Of a DNA stretch of 64,000 bases, positions 1-15,410 are shown in pieces. Under the pieces are notes generated by a model, which was not told the DNA's origin, did not search any database, and saw nothing but the letters and a program-made list of their open reading frames with translations. Within the stretch, counting starts at the first letter, position 1, and each line of letters begins with the position of its first letter. Source of the stretch: Burkholderia pseudomultivorans (GTDB lineage Bacteria > Pseudomonadota > Gammaproteobacteria > Burkholderiales > Burkholderiaceae); the NCBI RefSeq assembly GCF_001718415.1, contig NZ_CP013377.1, forward strand, positions 372,001 through 436,000. The letters run 5' to 3'. Made by a program: the position numbers and the translations under genes.

Positions 1-217
1 TGCCCAGTGCGGCCTCGACCGCGAACGTACCGCTGCCCTGCATCGGCACGCACACGTACTGGTCGCCGCCGCGCGCGATGTCGACGAGATCCGCGCAGAC
101 GGTGGCCGTCAACCGGTTGAAAGCGGTGTCCCATGAGCCCCAGTCCTGTTGCATTGCGTGGCGTGTTGTGGCGGACGTGGTGAGCGGGCCCGGGGTAAGC
201 AGAATCGGATGGGGCAT
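1..217 (-). CDS. phnW: 2-aminoethylphosphonate--pyruvate transaminase, N-terminal part
   Basis: Only the first 72 codons lie in the window; the gene continues off the left edge. The protein begins [20 protein letters not shown] and continues with a QDWGSWD segment and a [10 protein letters not shown] segment. These match the N-terminus of the PLP-dependent PhnW family, which transfers the amino group of 2-aminoethylphosphonate to pyruvate to give phosphonoacetaldehyde and alanine in the cytoplasm. The start ATG at 215-217 is preceded on the minus strand by a GGAGAAA ribosome-binding site. It diverges from the importer and hydrolase genes on the plus strand, and its product is the substrate of the phnY gene product downstream. 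The catalytic lysine lies outside the window, so intactness cannot be judged. Confidence 0.88.
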   Translation of the reverse strand, partial: MPHPILLTPGPLTTSATTRHAMQQDWGSWDTAFNRLTATVCADLVDIARGGDQYVCVPMQGSGTFAVEAALG

Positions 218-472
218 GGTTTTTCTCCAGCAATGATCGGATGGGAAACGCCGGACGGCCTTTCTGAATGACTTGCATGATATTGGCAAAATGTGTCATT
301 TTTTGGAAATTGTGGCATTCGTCACGGGTTTGTCATCGAAGGCTGTGATCCTTCGGTTGCCGCGCAAGACCACCCGCTGCGCGGCGGCGAGGCGGGCCGG
401 CTGTCGGCTCGCCCGGATAAAGATGCCGGACCGTGCCCCGGCCGTTTGGTGTTCCGCCTACGGAGAAGTGAG
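218..472. promoter_or_regulatory. divergent phnW / phnS control region
   Basis: This 255-base gap separates the leftward phnW from the rightward phnS and must hold both promoters. It contains the most AT-rich stretch of the locus, around 273-320. AATGAC near 266 and GTCATT near 295 form a loose inverted repeat that could be a regulator site. I cannot assign convincing -35/-10 pairs or name the regulator, since none is encoded in the visible part of the locus. Confidence 0.4.
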
Positions 473-1561
473 ATGACACTGCAGAATTCCTCGCGCGCCG
501 CTGCCGGCGCGTTCCGCAAGCTTGCGCTGGCCGCCGGCGCCGCCGCTCTGCTGGGCCCCGCGTTGCCGGCGCACGCGGCGAACGCCGTCGTGCTGTACAC
601 GGCGGACGGCCTCGAGAATCTCTATCGCGACGTGTTGCCGGCCTTCGAGAAGAAGGAAGGCGTGAAGGTCAACATCGTGACGGCGGGCAGCGGCGAGGTC
701 GTGAACCGCGCGAACATCGAGAAGAATTCCCCGAAGGCGGACGTGATCGTCACGCTGCCGCCGTTCATCCAGCAAGCCGGCCAGATGAGCCTGCTGCAGC
801 CGTACCAGAGCGTGAACTACAAGAACGTGCCGGCGATCGCGAAGGCCGAGGACGGCACGTGGGCGACCTTCGTGAACAACTACTTCTCGTTCGCGATCAA
901 TCCCGACGTCGTGAAGAACCAGCCGAAGACGTTCGCCGACCTGCTGTCGCCGAGCTATGCCGGCAAGGTCGCGTACTCGAACCCGGCAACGGCTGGCGAC
1001 GGGATGGCCGTGCTGATCCTGACGACCACGCTGATGGGCGAGGACAAGGCGTTCGACTATCTCGCGAAGCTGTCGCAGAGCGTGAAGTTCCACACCAAGG
1101 GCACGGGCTACCTGAACGTGCTGCTGTCGCGCAACGAGATCTCGGTCGCGAACGGCGACCTGCAGATGGACCTCGACGACGCCGAGCACGGCGCGCTGTC
1201 GGTCAAGCCGATCTTCCTCGCGGCGAAGGACGGCGACCAGCCGACCACGTTCCAGCTGCCGTACGGCATCGGCCTGATCAAGGGCGGCCCGAACCAGGAC
1301 GCCGGCAAGAAGCTGATCGACTACCTGATGTCGACGGAAGTGCAGTCGAAGGTGCCGGACATGTACGGCATCCCGGGCCGCACCGACGTGCCGCTGGCGG
1401 GCAAGAACGGCGAGGCCGTGAAGAAGGCGATCGCCGGCGTGAAGCTGATTCCGGTCGACTGGAACCAGGTGATGGCGAAGAAGCCGGTATGGATCGAGCG
1501 CTGGAAGAAGGACGTGATCGGCAGCTCGGGCAAGCAGCTCGAAGTCGTCAAGCCGAAGTGA
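473..1561 (+). CDS. phnS: 2-aminoethylphosphonate ABC transporter, periplasmic substrate-binding protein
   Basis: This 362-residue protein has a clear signal peptide: an Arg/Lys-containing N-terminus, a hydrophobic Ala/Leu core at about 17-31, and an AHA cleavage site after residue 35. The mature part begins NAVVLYTADGLENLY, typical of the iron/polyamine-like solute-binding fold used by 2-AEP importers, and includes a TAGSGEVV ligand-loop segment. The frame is open upstream to 293, but the ATG at 473 is preferred because it gives the signal peptide and follows GGAGAAGTGAG. It is the first gene of the phnSTUV importer, next to phnW, phnA and phnY, which supports 2-AEP as ligand. A spermidine- or iron-binding paralogue is unlikely in this context. 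Confidence 0.88.
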   Translation: MTLQNSSRAAAGAFRKLALAAGAAALLGPALPAHAANAVVLYTADGLENLYRDVLPAFEKKEGVKVNIVTAGSGEVVNRANIEKNSPKADVIVTLPPFIQQAGQMSLLQPYQSVNYKNVPAIAKAEDGTWATFVNNYFSFAINPDVVKNQPKTFADLLSPSYAGKVAYSNPATAGDGMAVLILTTTLMGEDKAFDYLAKLSQSVKFHTKGTGYLNVLLSRNEISVANGDLQMDLDDAEHGALSVKPIFLAAKDGDQPTTFQLPYGIGLIKGGPNQDAGKKLIDYLMSTEVQSKVPDMYGIPGRTDVPLAGKNGEAVKKAIAGVKLIPVDWNQVMAKKPVWIERWKKDVIGSSGKQLEVVKPK

Positions 1562-1584
1562 TCGGCGCACGCCGCCCGTAGTGA

Positions 1585-2700
1585 GTGAGCAAGAGGATGA
1601 ACCCGGTGGATACCGCCCTGAACCATCCCGGCGCTTTCGGCGCCGCCGAGCCGCGCGCGATGCAGCGGTCCGGCGCGCCGGGCGGCGTGCAGATCGAGCA
1701 TCTGAGCGTGCGCTACGGCGCACGCACGGTGCTGGAAGATCTGTCGCTGTCGATCGGCGCCGGTGAATTTCTGACCGTGCTCGGCAAGAGCGGCTGCGGC
1801 AAGACCACGCTGCTGCGCTTCATCGCCGGTTTCGTGAAGGCCGACGGCCTGACCGGTACGCTGACCGTGGCCGGTCGCGACCTGACCTATGCGCCGCCGC
1901 ACAAGCGCAATCTCGGTCTGCTGTTCCAGAATTACGCGCTGTTCCCGCACCTGTCGGTGTTCGAGAACGTCGCTTTCGGCCTGCGCGCGCGCGGGATGGC
2001 GTCGGCCGAAGTCACGCGGCGCGTCGCCGACGCGCTGAAGCTCGTGCAGCTCGGCGATGCGGGCCATCATCTGCCGGCGCAACTGTCGGGCGGGATGCAG
2101 CAGCGTGTCGCGCTGGCCCGCGCGCTCGTGATCGAGCCCGACGTGCTGCTGCTCGACGAGCCGCTGTCCGCGCTCGACGCGAACCTGCGGGCGTCGGTGC
2201 GCACCGAACTGAAGGCGCTGCACGAGCGCCTGCCGAACCTGACCGTGGTCTGCGTGACGCACGACCGCGACGACGCGCTGGTGCTGTCCGATCGCGCGCT
2301 GCTGATGCGCGACGGCCGCATCGCGCAGCTCGGCACGCCGCAGCAGCTGTACGACGCGCCGAACGACGGCTATGTCGCGCGCTATCTCGGCCCGGCGAAC
2401 CTGCTGCCGCCGCGCGTGATTTTCCCGCTCGGCGATCCGCGCCACGAGGTGCGCGACAAGGTCGCGTGCGTGCGCCCCGAGCGCCTGACGCTGATGCCGC
2501 CGGCCGCCGGCGGCATGCACGGCGCCGTTTCGTCGGTCGAATGGCAGGGCGCGGACCTGTCGATCACGGTCGTGCTCGATGCGGCGCCCAACGAAATCGT
2601 GCGCGTGACGATGCAACGCGGCCGCGCCGCGGCGCCCGAGCGCGGTGCGCGTGTTTCCCTGCATTGCGAGGCAGACGATGTCGTCCTTATCGAGCCCTGA
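1585..2700 (+). CDS. phnT: 2-aminoethylphosphonate ABC transporter, ATP-binding protein
   Basis: This 371-residue protein is the ATPase of the importer. Walker A (GKSGCGKTT) is at about 67-75, the ABC signature LSGGMQQR at 167-174, and Walker B (VLLLDEP) at 187-193. A switch histidine sits in VCVTHDRDDAL. The C-terminal 100 residues look like a TOBE/OB regulatory domain of the PotA/FbpC type. The start is uncertain: GTG at 1585, or ATG at 1597 (MNPVDTALN), where GAGG lies too close to be an ideal ribosome site. The 3' end overlaps the start of phnU by 23 bases, which implies translational coupling. Family and position make the assignment firm. Confidence 0.88.
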   Translation: MSKRMNPVDTALNHPGAFGAAEPRAMQRSGAPGGVQIEHLSVRYGARTVLEDLSLSIGAGEFLTVLGKSGCGKTTLLRFIAGFVKADGLTGTLTVAGRDLTYAPPHKRNLGLLFQNYALFPHLSVFENVAFGLRARGMASAEVTRRVADALKLVQLGDAGHHLPAQLSGGMQQRVALARALVIEPDVLLLDEPLSALDANLRASVRTELKALHERLPNLTVVCVTHDRDDALVLSDRALLMRDGRIAQLGTPQQLYDAPNDGYVARYLGPANLLPPRVIFPLGDPRHEVRDKVACVRPERLTLMPPAAGGMHGAVSSVEWQGADLSITVVLDAAPNEIVRVTMQRGRAAAPERGARVSLHCEADDVVLIEP

Positions 2701-3587
2701 AGCCGGCCTGTCGCCGCAAGCGCTCGCGTCGGCCGCCGCGCATGCCGCTGCCGCGCGGCGCCGCAGGCGCATGGGCGACCTGCACCTGCTCGGGCTGGCG
2801 ATCGTCGTGCTCGGGCCGCTGGTCGTCTATCCGCTGGTCAGGCTGGTGCTGTTGAGCGTGTCGGGCGATCACGGGCTCAGCTTCGCCGCGTACCGGACCT
2901 TCTTCGGCAATCCCGACACGCGCAACGTGCTGATGACGACGCTCGGCGTGCTGTTCGCGAGCGCCGGCACCGCGTCGCTGCTCGGCGTGATGCTCGCCGC
3001 GCTGCTGTTCTTCAAGCCGTTCCCGGGCGCCTCGCTCGTCACGCGCTTCCTGGAACTGTACGTCGCGTTTCCGTCGTTCCTCGTCGCGTTCACGCTGATC
3101 TTCCTGTACGGCTCGCAAGGCTCGGTCAGCATCGCGCTGCAGCACCTGTTCCATCTCGACGAGCCGCCGCTGAACTTCCTGTTCGGCATCGGCGGCGTGA
3201 TTCTTGCGCAGACGGTGTTCTATACGCCGTTCGTCGTGCGCCCGACGCTCGCGTCGTTCGCGACGCTCGACCTGCGCCTGATCGAGGCGGCGCGCAGCCT
3301 CGGCGCGTCCGGCTGGATGCTCGCGCGGCGCGTGGTGCTGCCGATCGCGTGGCCGGGCATCGCCGCCGGCACCGTGCTGTGCTTCCTGCTGACGCTGAAC
3401 GAATTCGGGATCCTGCTCGTGCTCGGCAGCGCGAAGCTCGTGACGCTGCCGGTCGCGATCTACAGCAGCGCGACCGTCGACCTCGACCTGCCGACCGCAT
3501 CGGCCGGCGCGGTCGTGATGCTGGCGTTGTCGCTGGCGCTGTATGCGGTTTATCGCCGGGTGAACCGGCGTGCGACGGGAGGAAACG

Positions 3588-3598
<11 letters not shown>
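2678..3598 (+). CDS. phnU: 2-aminoethylphosphonate ABC transporter, permease
   Basis: This 306-residue membrane protein has about six hydrophobic segments and a BPD_transp_1 EAA loop (IEAARSLGASGWML followed by a PIAWPGIAAG segment), which contacts the ATPase. The first 30 residues are Ala/Arg rich and cytoplasmic. ATG 2678 lies inside the end of phnT, so the two are probably translationally coupled. An upstream in-frame start at 2645 would lie deeper in phnT and is not preferred. With PhnV it forms the channel of the 2-AEP importer. The pair of distinct permeases matches the PhnSTUV architecture rather than a single-permease homodimer. Confidence 0.87.
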
Positions 3599-7203
<3,605 letters not shown>

Positions 7204-7206
7204 CGG

Positions 7207-7758
7207 ATGGCGCTGACGGTGGAACAGATCGACGGCTTGTATCGCGAGCACGGCCATGTGGCCTATAGCGGGGAGCCGGTCACGCAGCTCGAGCATGCGC
7301 TGCAGAGCGGGCTGCTGGCGGAACAGGCCGGCGCCGACGAGGCGCTGGTCGCGGCGGCGTTTTTGCACGACCTCGGGCATTTGCTGAATCGCCAGGGTGA
7401 GACGCCGAGCGCGCGCGGCATCGACGATCTGCATCAGTATTTCGTGCTGCCGTTCTTGCGGCCGCTGTTTTCGGATGCGGTGCTCGAGCCGATCAGGCTG
7501 CACGTCGACGCGAAGCGTTGCCTGTGCCGGACCGACGCCGGCTACTTCGAGAGCCTGTCGCCCGATTCGATCCGCAGTCTCGCGCTGCAGGGCGGCATCT
7601 TCAGCGACGACGAGGCGATGACGTTCCTGCAGCGTCCGTTCGCGGAGGACGCGCTGCGCCTGCGCCGCTGGGACGATACGGCGAAGGAGGCGGGCAAGCT
7701 GACGCCGGATCTCGATCACTATATGGAGATCGTGGCGCGCCAGGTGCGCGTGGCCTGA
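7207..7758 (+). CDS. phosphonate-operon HD-domain protein, PhnZ-like
   Basis: This 183-residue protein has an HD fold related to the mixed-valence di-iron oxygenase PhnZ, which cleaves 2-amino-1-hydroxyethylphosphonate to glycine and phosphate. Candidate metal ligands are His30, His54-Asp55 (FLHDLGH), His76, His99 and Asp156 or Asp157. Tyr20 and Glu23, His58, Lys103 and Ser121 fall at the spacing I remember for the PhnZ substrate-binding residues. It starts three bases after the phnY stop and is surely co-transcribed. No 2-oxoglutarate hydroxylase (PhnY*) is visible beside it, so its true substrate is open. It is known as a phosphonate-operon-associated HDIG family; oxygenase activity is inference. 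Confidence 0.8.
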   Translation: MALTVEQIDGLYREHGHVAYSGEPVTQLEHALQSGLLAEQAGADEALVAAAFLHDLGHLLNRQGETPSARGIDDLHQYFVLPFLRPLFSDAVLEPIRLHVDAKRCLCRTDAGYFESLSPDSIRSLALQGGIFSDDEAMTFLQRPFAEDALRLRRWDDTAKEAGKLTPDLDHYMEIVARQVRVA

Positions 7759-7783
7759 CGGTTCCGTTCCGGGCAGGTTCTGC

Positions 7784-7828
7784 ATATATGACCCCGCACG
7801 CAGCAGCGTGCGGGGTCATATATTTTTT
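7784..7828 (+). terminator. strong intrinsic terminator after the phn operon
   Basis: An 18-base-pair perfect stem (arms 7784-7801 and 7806-7823) closes on an AGCA loop and is followed by a run of T to 7828. It ends the phosphonate operon and insulates it from the rRNA promoters that begin 11 bases downstream. Confidence 0.92.
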
Positions 7829-7838
7829 CCGAAACCCC

Positions 7839-7867
7839 TTGCGCGATTGGAGTGGGGTGCCTAGAAT
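7839..7867 (+). promoter_or_regulatory. rrn promoter P1 (upstream)
   Basis: TTGCGC at 7839-7844 and TAGAAT at 7862-7867 are separated by exactly 17 bases, a good sigma-70 fit. The promoter sits just after the phn terminator and about 400 bases before 16S rRNA, as expected for the distal promoter of a tandem rrn pair. Confidence 0.65.
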
Positions 7868-7997
7868 CACGCCTCTTTCGCGCTGACGGCAACGCGGCGC
7901 GAGAGGGGAAGCGGAGTCGGTGGTGTGCAGCAGTCTTGGGCGCGCGGCCGGCGAAGGAAGAAGAACCCCGCAGTCGCAACGATGTAGCAAAAAGTAG

Positions 7998-8026
7998 TTG
8001 ACGCGCTGCGAAACACGGTTCATAAT
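7998..8026 (+). promoter_or_regulatory. rrn promoter P2 (proximal)
   Basis: TTGACG at 7998-8003 and CATAAT at 8021-8026 with a 17-base spacer form the best sigma-70 match in the region. It lies about 245 bases before 16S rRNA and upstream of boxA, so it is likely a main rrn promoter. Confidence 0.75.
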
Positions 8027-8085
8027 CTCGCTTCTCTGCTGCTGAAAACGCAGCGCTGCTGGAAGGCCTGATGCCTCTCGCAGAA

Positions 8086-8098
8086 TGCTCTTTAAAAA
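8086..8098 (+). promoter_or_regulatory. rrn leader boxA antitermination element
   Basis: TGCTCTTTAAAAA matches the boxA consensus bound by NusB/NusE in rRNA leaders. It lies between P2 and the 16S processing stem, the normal location. Confidence 0.8.
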
Positions 8099-8102
8099 CT
8101 AA

Positions 8103-8124
8103 CAGCCGATAAGTGTGGGCGCTT
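8103..8124 (+). other. 16S processing stem, 5' strand
   Basis: This leader segment is nearly complementary (G-U pairs and a few mismatches) to 9826-9847 downstream of 16S. Together they form the long double strand cut by RNase III to release pre-16S rRNA. Confidence 0.7.
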
Positions 8125-8271
8125 GATGTGAGCGAGACCCGATCCTCGGATCGGGATAGCAAAAGTATCAAGAGTCTCACACTAAAGTAAGTCAGGTTTA
8201 TGAAGTAATTCATAACCTGTCAGCTTTGAGTGAGCGACCGGTTCGAAAGAACCGAAAACAGTAACAGGTTT

Positions 8272-9804
<1,533 letters not shown>

Positions 9805-9825
9805 CCAGAGCTAGCTCGCGAAGTT

Positions 9826-9847
9826 GAGCGCTCACGCTTATCGGCTG
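9826..9847 (+). other. 16S processing stem, 3' strand
   Basis: Complementary partner of 8103-8124, located just after the 16S end and before tRNA-Ile. It is the 3' half of the RNase III substrate. Confidence 0.7.
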
Positions 9848-9866
9848 TAAATCAAGACAGACTCAG

Positions 9867-9943
9867 GGGTCTGTAGCTCAGTCGGTTAGAGCACCGTCTT
9901 GATAAGGCGGGGGTCGTTGGTTCGAATCCAACCAGACCCACCA
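9867..9943 (+). tRNA. ileT: tRNA-Ile (GAU anticodon)
   Basis: This 77-base spacer tRNA has acceptor arms GGGTCTG and CAGACCC, anticodon loop CTTGATAAG with anticodon GAT, a GGTTCGAATCC T-arm and an encoded 3' CCA. It sits in the 16S-23S spacer, the usual place in proteobacterial rrn operons. Confidence 0.97.
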
Positions 9944-9981
9944 AGTTGTCTGGCGTAAGGAAACCTGGGGCGTCTCTGTAT

Positions 9982-10057
9982 GGGGGCATAGCTCAGCTGG
10001 GAGAGCACCTGCTTTGCAAGCAGGGGGTCGTCGGTTCGATCCCGTCTGCCTCCACCA
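9982..10057 (+). tRNA. alaT: tRNA-Ala (UGC anticodon)
   Basis: This 76-base tRNA has acceptor GGGGGCA paired with TGCCTCC, anticodon loop CTTTGCAAG with anticodon TGC, a GGTTCGATCC T-arm and an encoded CCA. It is the second spacer tRNA, 38 bases after tRNA-Ile. Confidence 0.97.
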
Positions 10058-10154
10058 CAATCTTCAATGCGAAGTGCTTGGTTCGAAAGCGAACCGAGGA
10101 TTTGGCATTGGCGATTGAGCCAGTCAGAGTGATGCAGGAAACTGTATCGGCTGT

Positions 10155-10166
10155 CGTTCTTTAACA
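10155..10166 (+). promoter_or_regulatory. spacer boxA before 23S
   Basis: CGTTCTTTAACA matches boxA and lies in the spacer between tRNA-Ala and 23S, where a second antitermination site is usual. Confidence 0.75.
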
Positions 10167-10320
10167 ATCTGGAAGAAGTAAGTAATTTGGATAGCGGAAG
10201 CGTCTTTGAGATGGACGTGGAAACTATCCGGGTTGTGATTGTATCGATGTATCTCAAGATGATTCGAACTTCATTGTTCGACTCAATTTGGAATACGGCA
10301 CAACGCGAGAACTCAACCTG

Positions 10321-10341
10321 TAACGAGACAGACTCGTTATA
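10321..10341 (+). other. 23S processing stem, 5' strand
   Basis: The segment containing GAGACAGACT pairs almost perfectly with 13224-13244 (AGTCTGTCTC), directly flanking 23S rRNA. It is the RNase III stem for pre-23S. Confidence 0.75.
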
Positions 10342-10342
10342 G

Positions 10343-13223
<2,881 letters not shown>

Positions 13224-13244
13224 ATAACAAGTCTGTCTCGATAG
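13224..13244 (+). other. 23S processing stem, 3' strand
   Basis: Pairs with 10321-10341 across the whole 23S gene to form the RNase III site. Confidence 0.75.
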
Positions 13245-13407
13245 CCGTTAGCGCTTCAGCGCTTACGGATATCGAGCGTCGAGTGCGAGGCACTCGACGT
13301 ACTGCGGTTGAAGTACCGCGTATGTGTGAGATACAACCTCACAACCCAACCAAATTACTGCTTCTTCCAAGATTGGTTGCGCTGCGAAGCAACGCAACAA
13401 CCCTCTT

Positions 13408-13521
13408 TGCCTGATGACCATAGCGAGTCGGTCCCACCCCTTCCCATCCCGAACAGGACCGTGAAACGACTCCACGCCGATGATAGTGCGGATTCCCGTG
13501 TGAAAGTAGGTAATCGTCAGG
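13408..13521 (+). rRNA. rrf: 5S ribosomal RNA
   Basis: About 114 bases. The terminal helix pairs TGCCTGATGAC with GTAATCGTCAGGC. Internal landmarks CCCATCCCGAACAGG and GAAACGACTCCACGCCGATGA-type loops are present. It is the last gene of the rrn operon; no distal tRNA follows. Confidence 0.95.
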
Positions 13522-13535
13522 CTCCCTAAGCCAGA

Positions 13536-13565
13536 AACCCCCGCCCGATCAGGCGGGGGTTTTTG
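13536..13565 (+). terminator. rrn operon terminator
   Basis: CCCCCGCC (13538-13545) pairs with GGCGGGGG (13552-13559) across a six-base loop and is followed by TTTTT. It lies 15 bases after 5S. Confidence 0.93.
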
Positions 13566-13566
13566 C

Positions 13567-13847
13567 ATTTGTGCGACGGAAAAGGGCGCAGCAGCGCCGC
13601 TTTTAATTCAGTTTCAACGCGCGCGATCATCGTGCATCTACTGCTATCTTCGCAGTCGCGGCCCGCGCACTACCGAATTGAATCCATCCGCACGAAGTTT
13701 CGCGCGCAGCGACACGCTTGCGCCCAACGAAGGCCGGCAAAGCGAAGAATCGACGCTTCGGGGTAATATCGCGATTCGTGCCGATCCCGCGCTCTTTTGT
13801 CGCAGCGATCGGATCGGCGTCCCTGCATTCCGTCTACTGCCCCGTTC
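13567..13847. other. intergenic stretch between rrn and the MFS gene
   Basis: No gene, RNA or repeat is recognised here. A TAATAT box at 13764-13769 could be a -10 element for the downstream MFS gene, but I see no matching -35. Confidence 0.4.
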
Positions 13848-15272
13848 ATGACTGCCAGTCCCGCCCCAGGTGATCGGACGACCGACTTCCTGCCGTATCT
13901 CGTCGCCGCGACCTTCTTCATGGAGTATCTCGACACGACCGTGATCGCGACCGCGCTGCCGCAGATGGCCCACACCTTCGGCGTCGGGCCGAATGCGCTG
14001 AGCCTCGGGATGACGGCCTACATGCTCGCGCTCGCGGTATTCATCCCGATCAGTGGCTGGGTCGCGGACCGATATGGCTCGCGTACGGTGTTCGGTAGCG
14101 CGATCGTCATCTTTACCGGCGCTTCCGTACTGTGCGGACTCTCCAACGGCGTGACCGCGTTTACGGCCGCGCGGCTGCTGCAGGGCGTCGGCGGGGCGAT
14201 GATGGTGCCGGTCGGGCGGATGATCGTCGTGCGCAGCACCGAGAAGGCGCGGCTGATGCGCGCGATCGCGACGATCACGTGGCCCGGGATCGTCGCGCCT
14301 GTCGTCGGGCCGCCGATCGGCGGCTTCATCACGACCTACGCGTCATGGCGATGGATCTTCCTGTTGAACGTGCCGTTCGGCATCGCCGCGCTCGTCTGTA
14401 CGTGGCTGATCGTCCGGAACACACGCGCCGACGAGCAGCGGCCGCTCGACTGGGGCGGCTTCGTGCTGGCGGGAGGCGCACTGACCTGCCTGCTGATCGG
14501 CACGGAAACCGCGGGCCAACAGGACGCGCAGTTCGCGCGCGCGGGCATGCTCGTCGGCGCGAGCGTGCTGTTCGGCATTGCCGCGTGGCTGCATGCGCGG
14601 CGTTGCGACCATCCGTTGCTCGACTTCACGACGCTGAAGGTGCCGACATTCTCGGTCACGGTGATCACCGGCTCGATCACGCGGATCGCGATCAACGCGG
14701 TGCCGTATCTGCTGCCGCTGCTGTTCCAGATCGGCTTCGGCCTGTCGCCGTTCCAGTCCGGCCTGCTGCTGCTCGCGAGCGCGCTCGGCAATCTCGGCAT
14801 GAAGGCGGGGACGTCGTGGATACTCGATCGATTCGGCTTCCGGCGCGTCGCGCTCGTCGACGTCACGATCGCCGGCCTTTTCACGATCGCATGCGGCTGG
14901 CTGACCGCTTCGACGCCGCTGACGATCACGCTGCTCGTCGTATTCGTCTACGGACTCACGCGCTCGATGCAGTTCACGACGCTGGCGACGCTCGCCTATG
15001 CGGACATCCCCGCGCAACAGACGAGCGCCGCCAGCACGCTGTGGAGCGCCGCGCAGCAGATGACGATCGGGATGGGCATCGCGTTCGGTGCGCTGTCGCT
15101 GCGCGTGGCGGCATTGTTGCGCGGCGATGCGACGGGCGTGCACTACGTGCTCGACGATTTTCGCTGGGCGTTCGTCGCCGCCGGCGTGCTCGCGTTGCTG
15201 ACGCTGCCGGGCTACGCGCGGCTTGCGACTAACGCAGGGGACCGGCTGCGGGCGAGCGCCGCGCGCGGGTAA
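13848..15272 (+). CDS. MFS transporter, DHA2 (14-segment) drug efflux type
   Basis: This 474-residue inner-membrane protein has the DHA2 pattern. TM1 begins YLVAATFFMEYLDTTVIATA, with the motif D1-like LDTTVIATALP. Motif A is GWVADRYGSRTVF, and motif C is about GIVAPVVGPPIGGFI, typical of proton-driven exporters. The hydrophobic profile suggests about 14 segments. ATG 13848 is preferred over an upstream TTG because it begins just ahead of TM1. No membrane-fusion or outer-membrane partner and no adjacent regulator are present, so it looks like a single-gene pump. The substrate cannot be deduced. Confidence 0.82.
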   Translation: MTASPAPGDRTTDFLPYLVAATFFMEYLDTTVIATALPQMAHTFGVGPNALSLGMTAYMLALAVFIPISGWVADRYGSRTVFGSAIVIFTGASVLCGLSNGVTAFTAARLLQGVGGAMMVPVGRMIVVRSTEKARLMRAIATITWPGIVAPVVGPPIGGFITTYASWRWIFLLNVPFGIAALVCTWLIVRNTRADEQRPLDWGGFVLAGGALTCLLIGTETAGQQDAQFARAGMLVGASVLFGIAAWLHARRCDHPLLDFTTLKVPTFSVTVITGSITRIAINAVPYLLPLLFQIGFGLSPFQSGLLLLASALGNLGMKAGTSWILDRFGFRRVALVDVTIAGLFTIACGWLTASTPLTITLLVVFVYGLTRSMQFTTLATLAYADIPAQQTSAASTLWSAAQQMTIGMGIAFGALSLRVAALLRGDATGVHYVLDDFRWAFVAAGVLALLTLPGYARLATNAGDRLRASAARG

Positions 15273-15410
15273 GCTGGCGTGCGTTCGCGCGTGTAAAAGG
15301 CGTCCGGGCGGCCCAGCGGTGAACGCAAGGGTTTCACGAAATACGCGCCGGCATAATCGGCGAAGGCCGCATCGGAGCCGGAGGCGCAGCGAAGCCGCCG
15401 CGCTCAGCGA

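Noticed and set aside
293..472. Upstream extension of phnS
   Set aside because: It would bury the signal peptide in a 60-residue N-terminal extension that does not resemble a secreted protein; ATG 473 is better.
7518..7886. Open frame spanning the phn terminator
   Set aside because: It overlaps the HD gene in another frame and runs through a perfect terminator hairpin.
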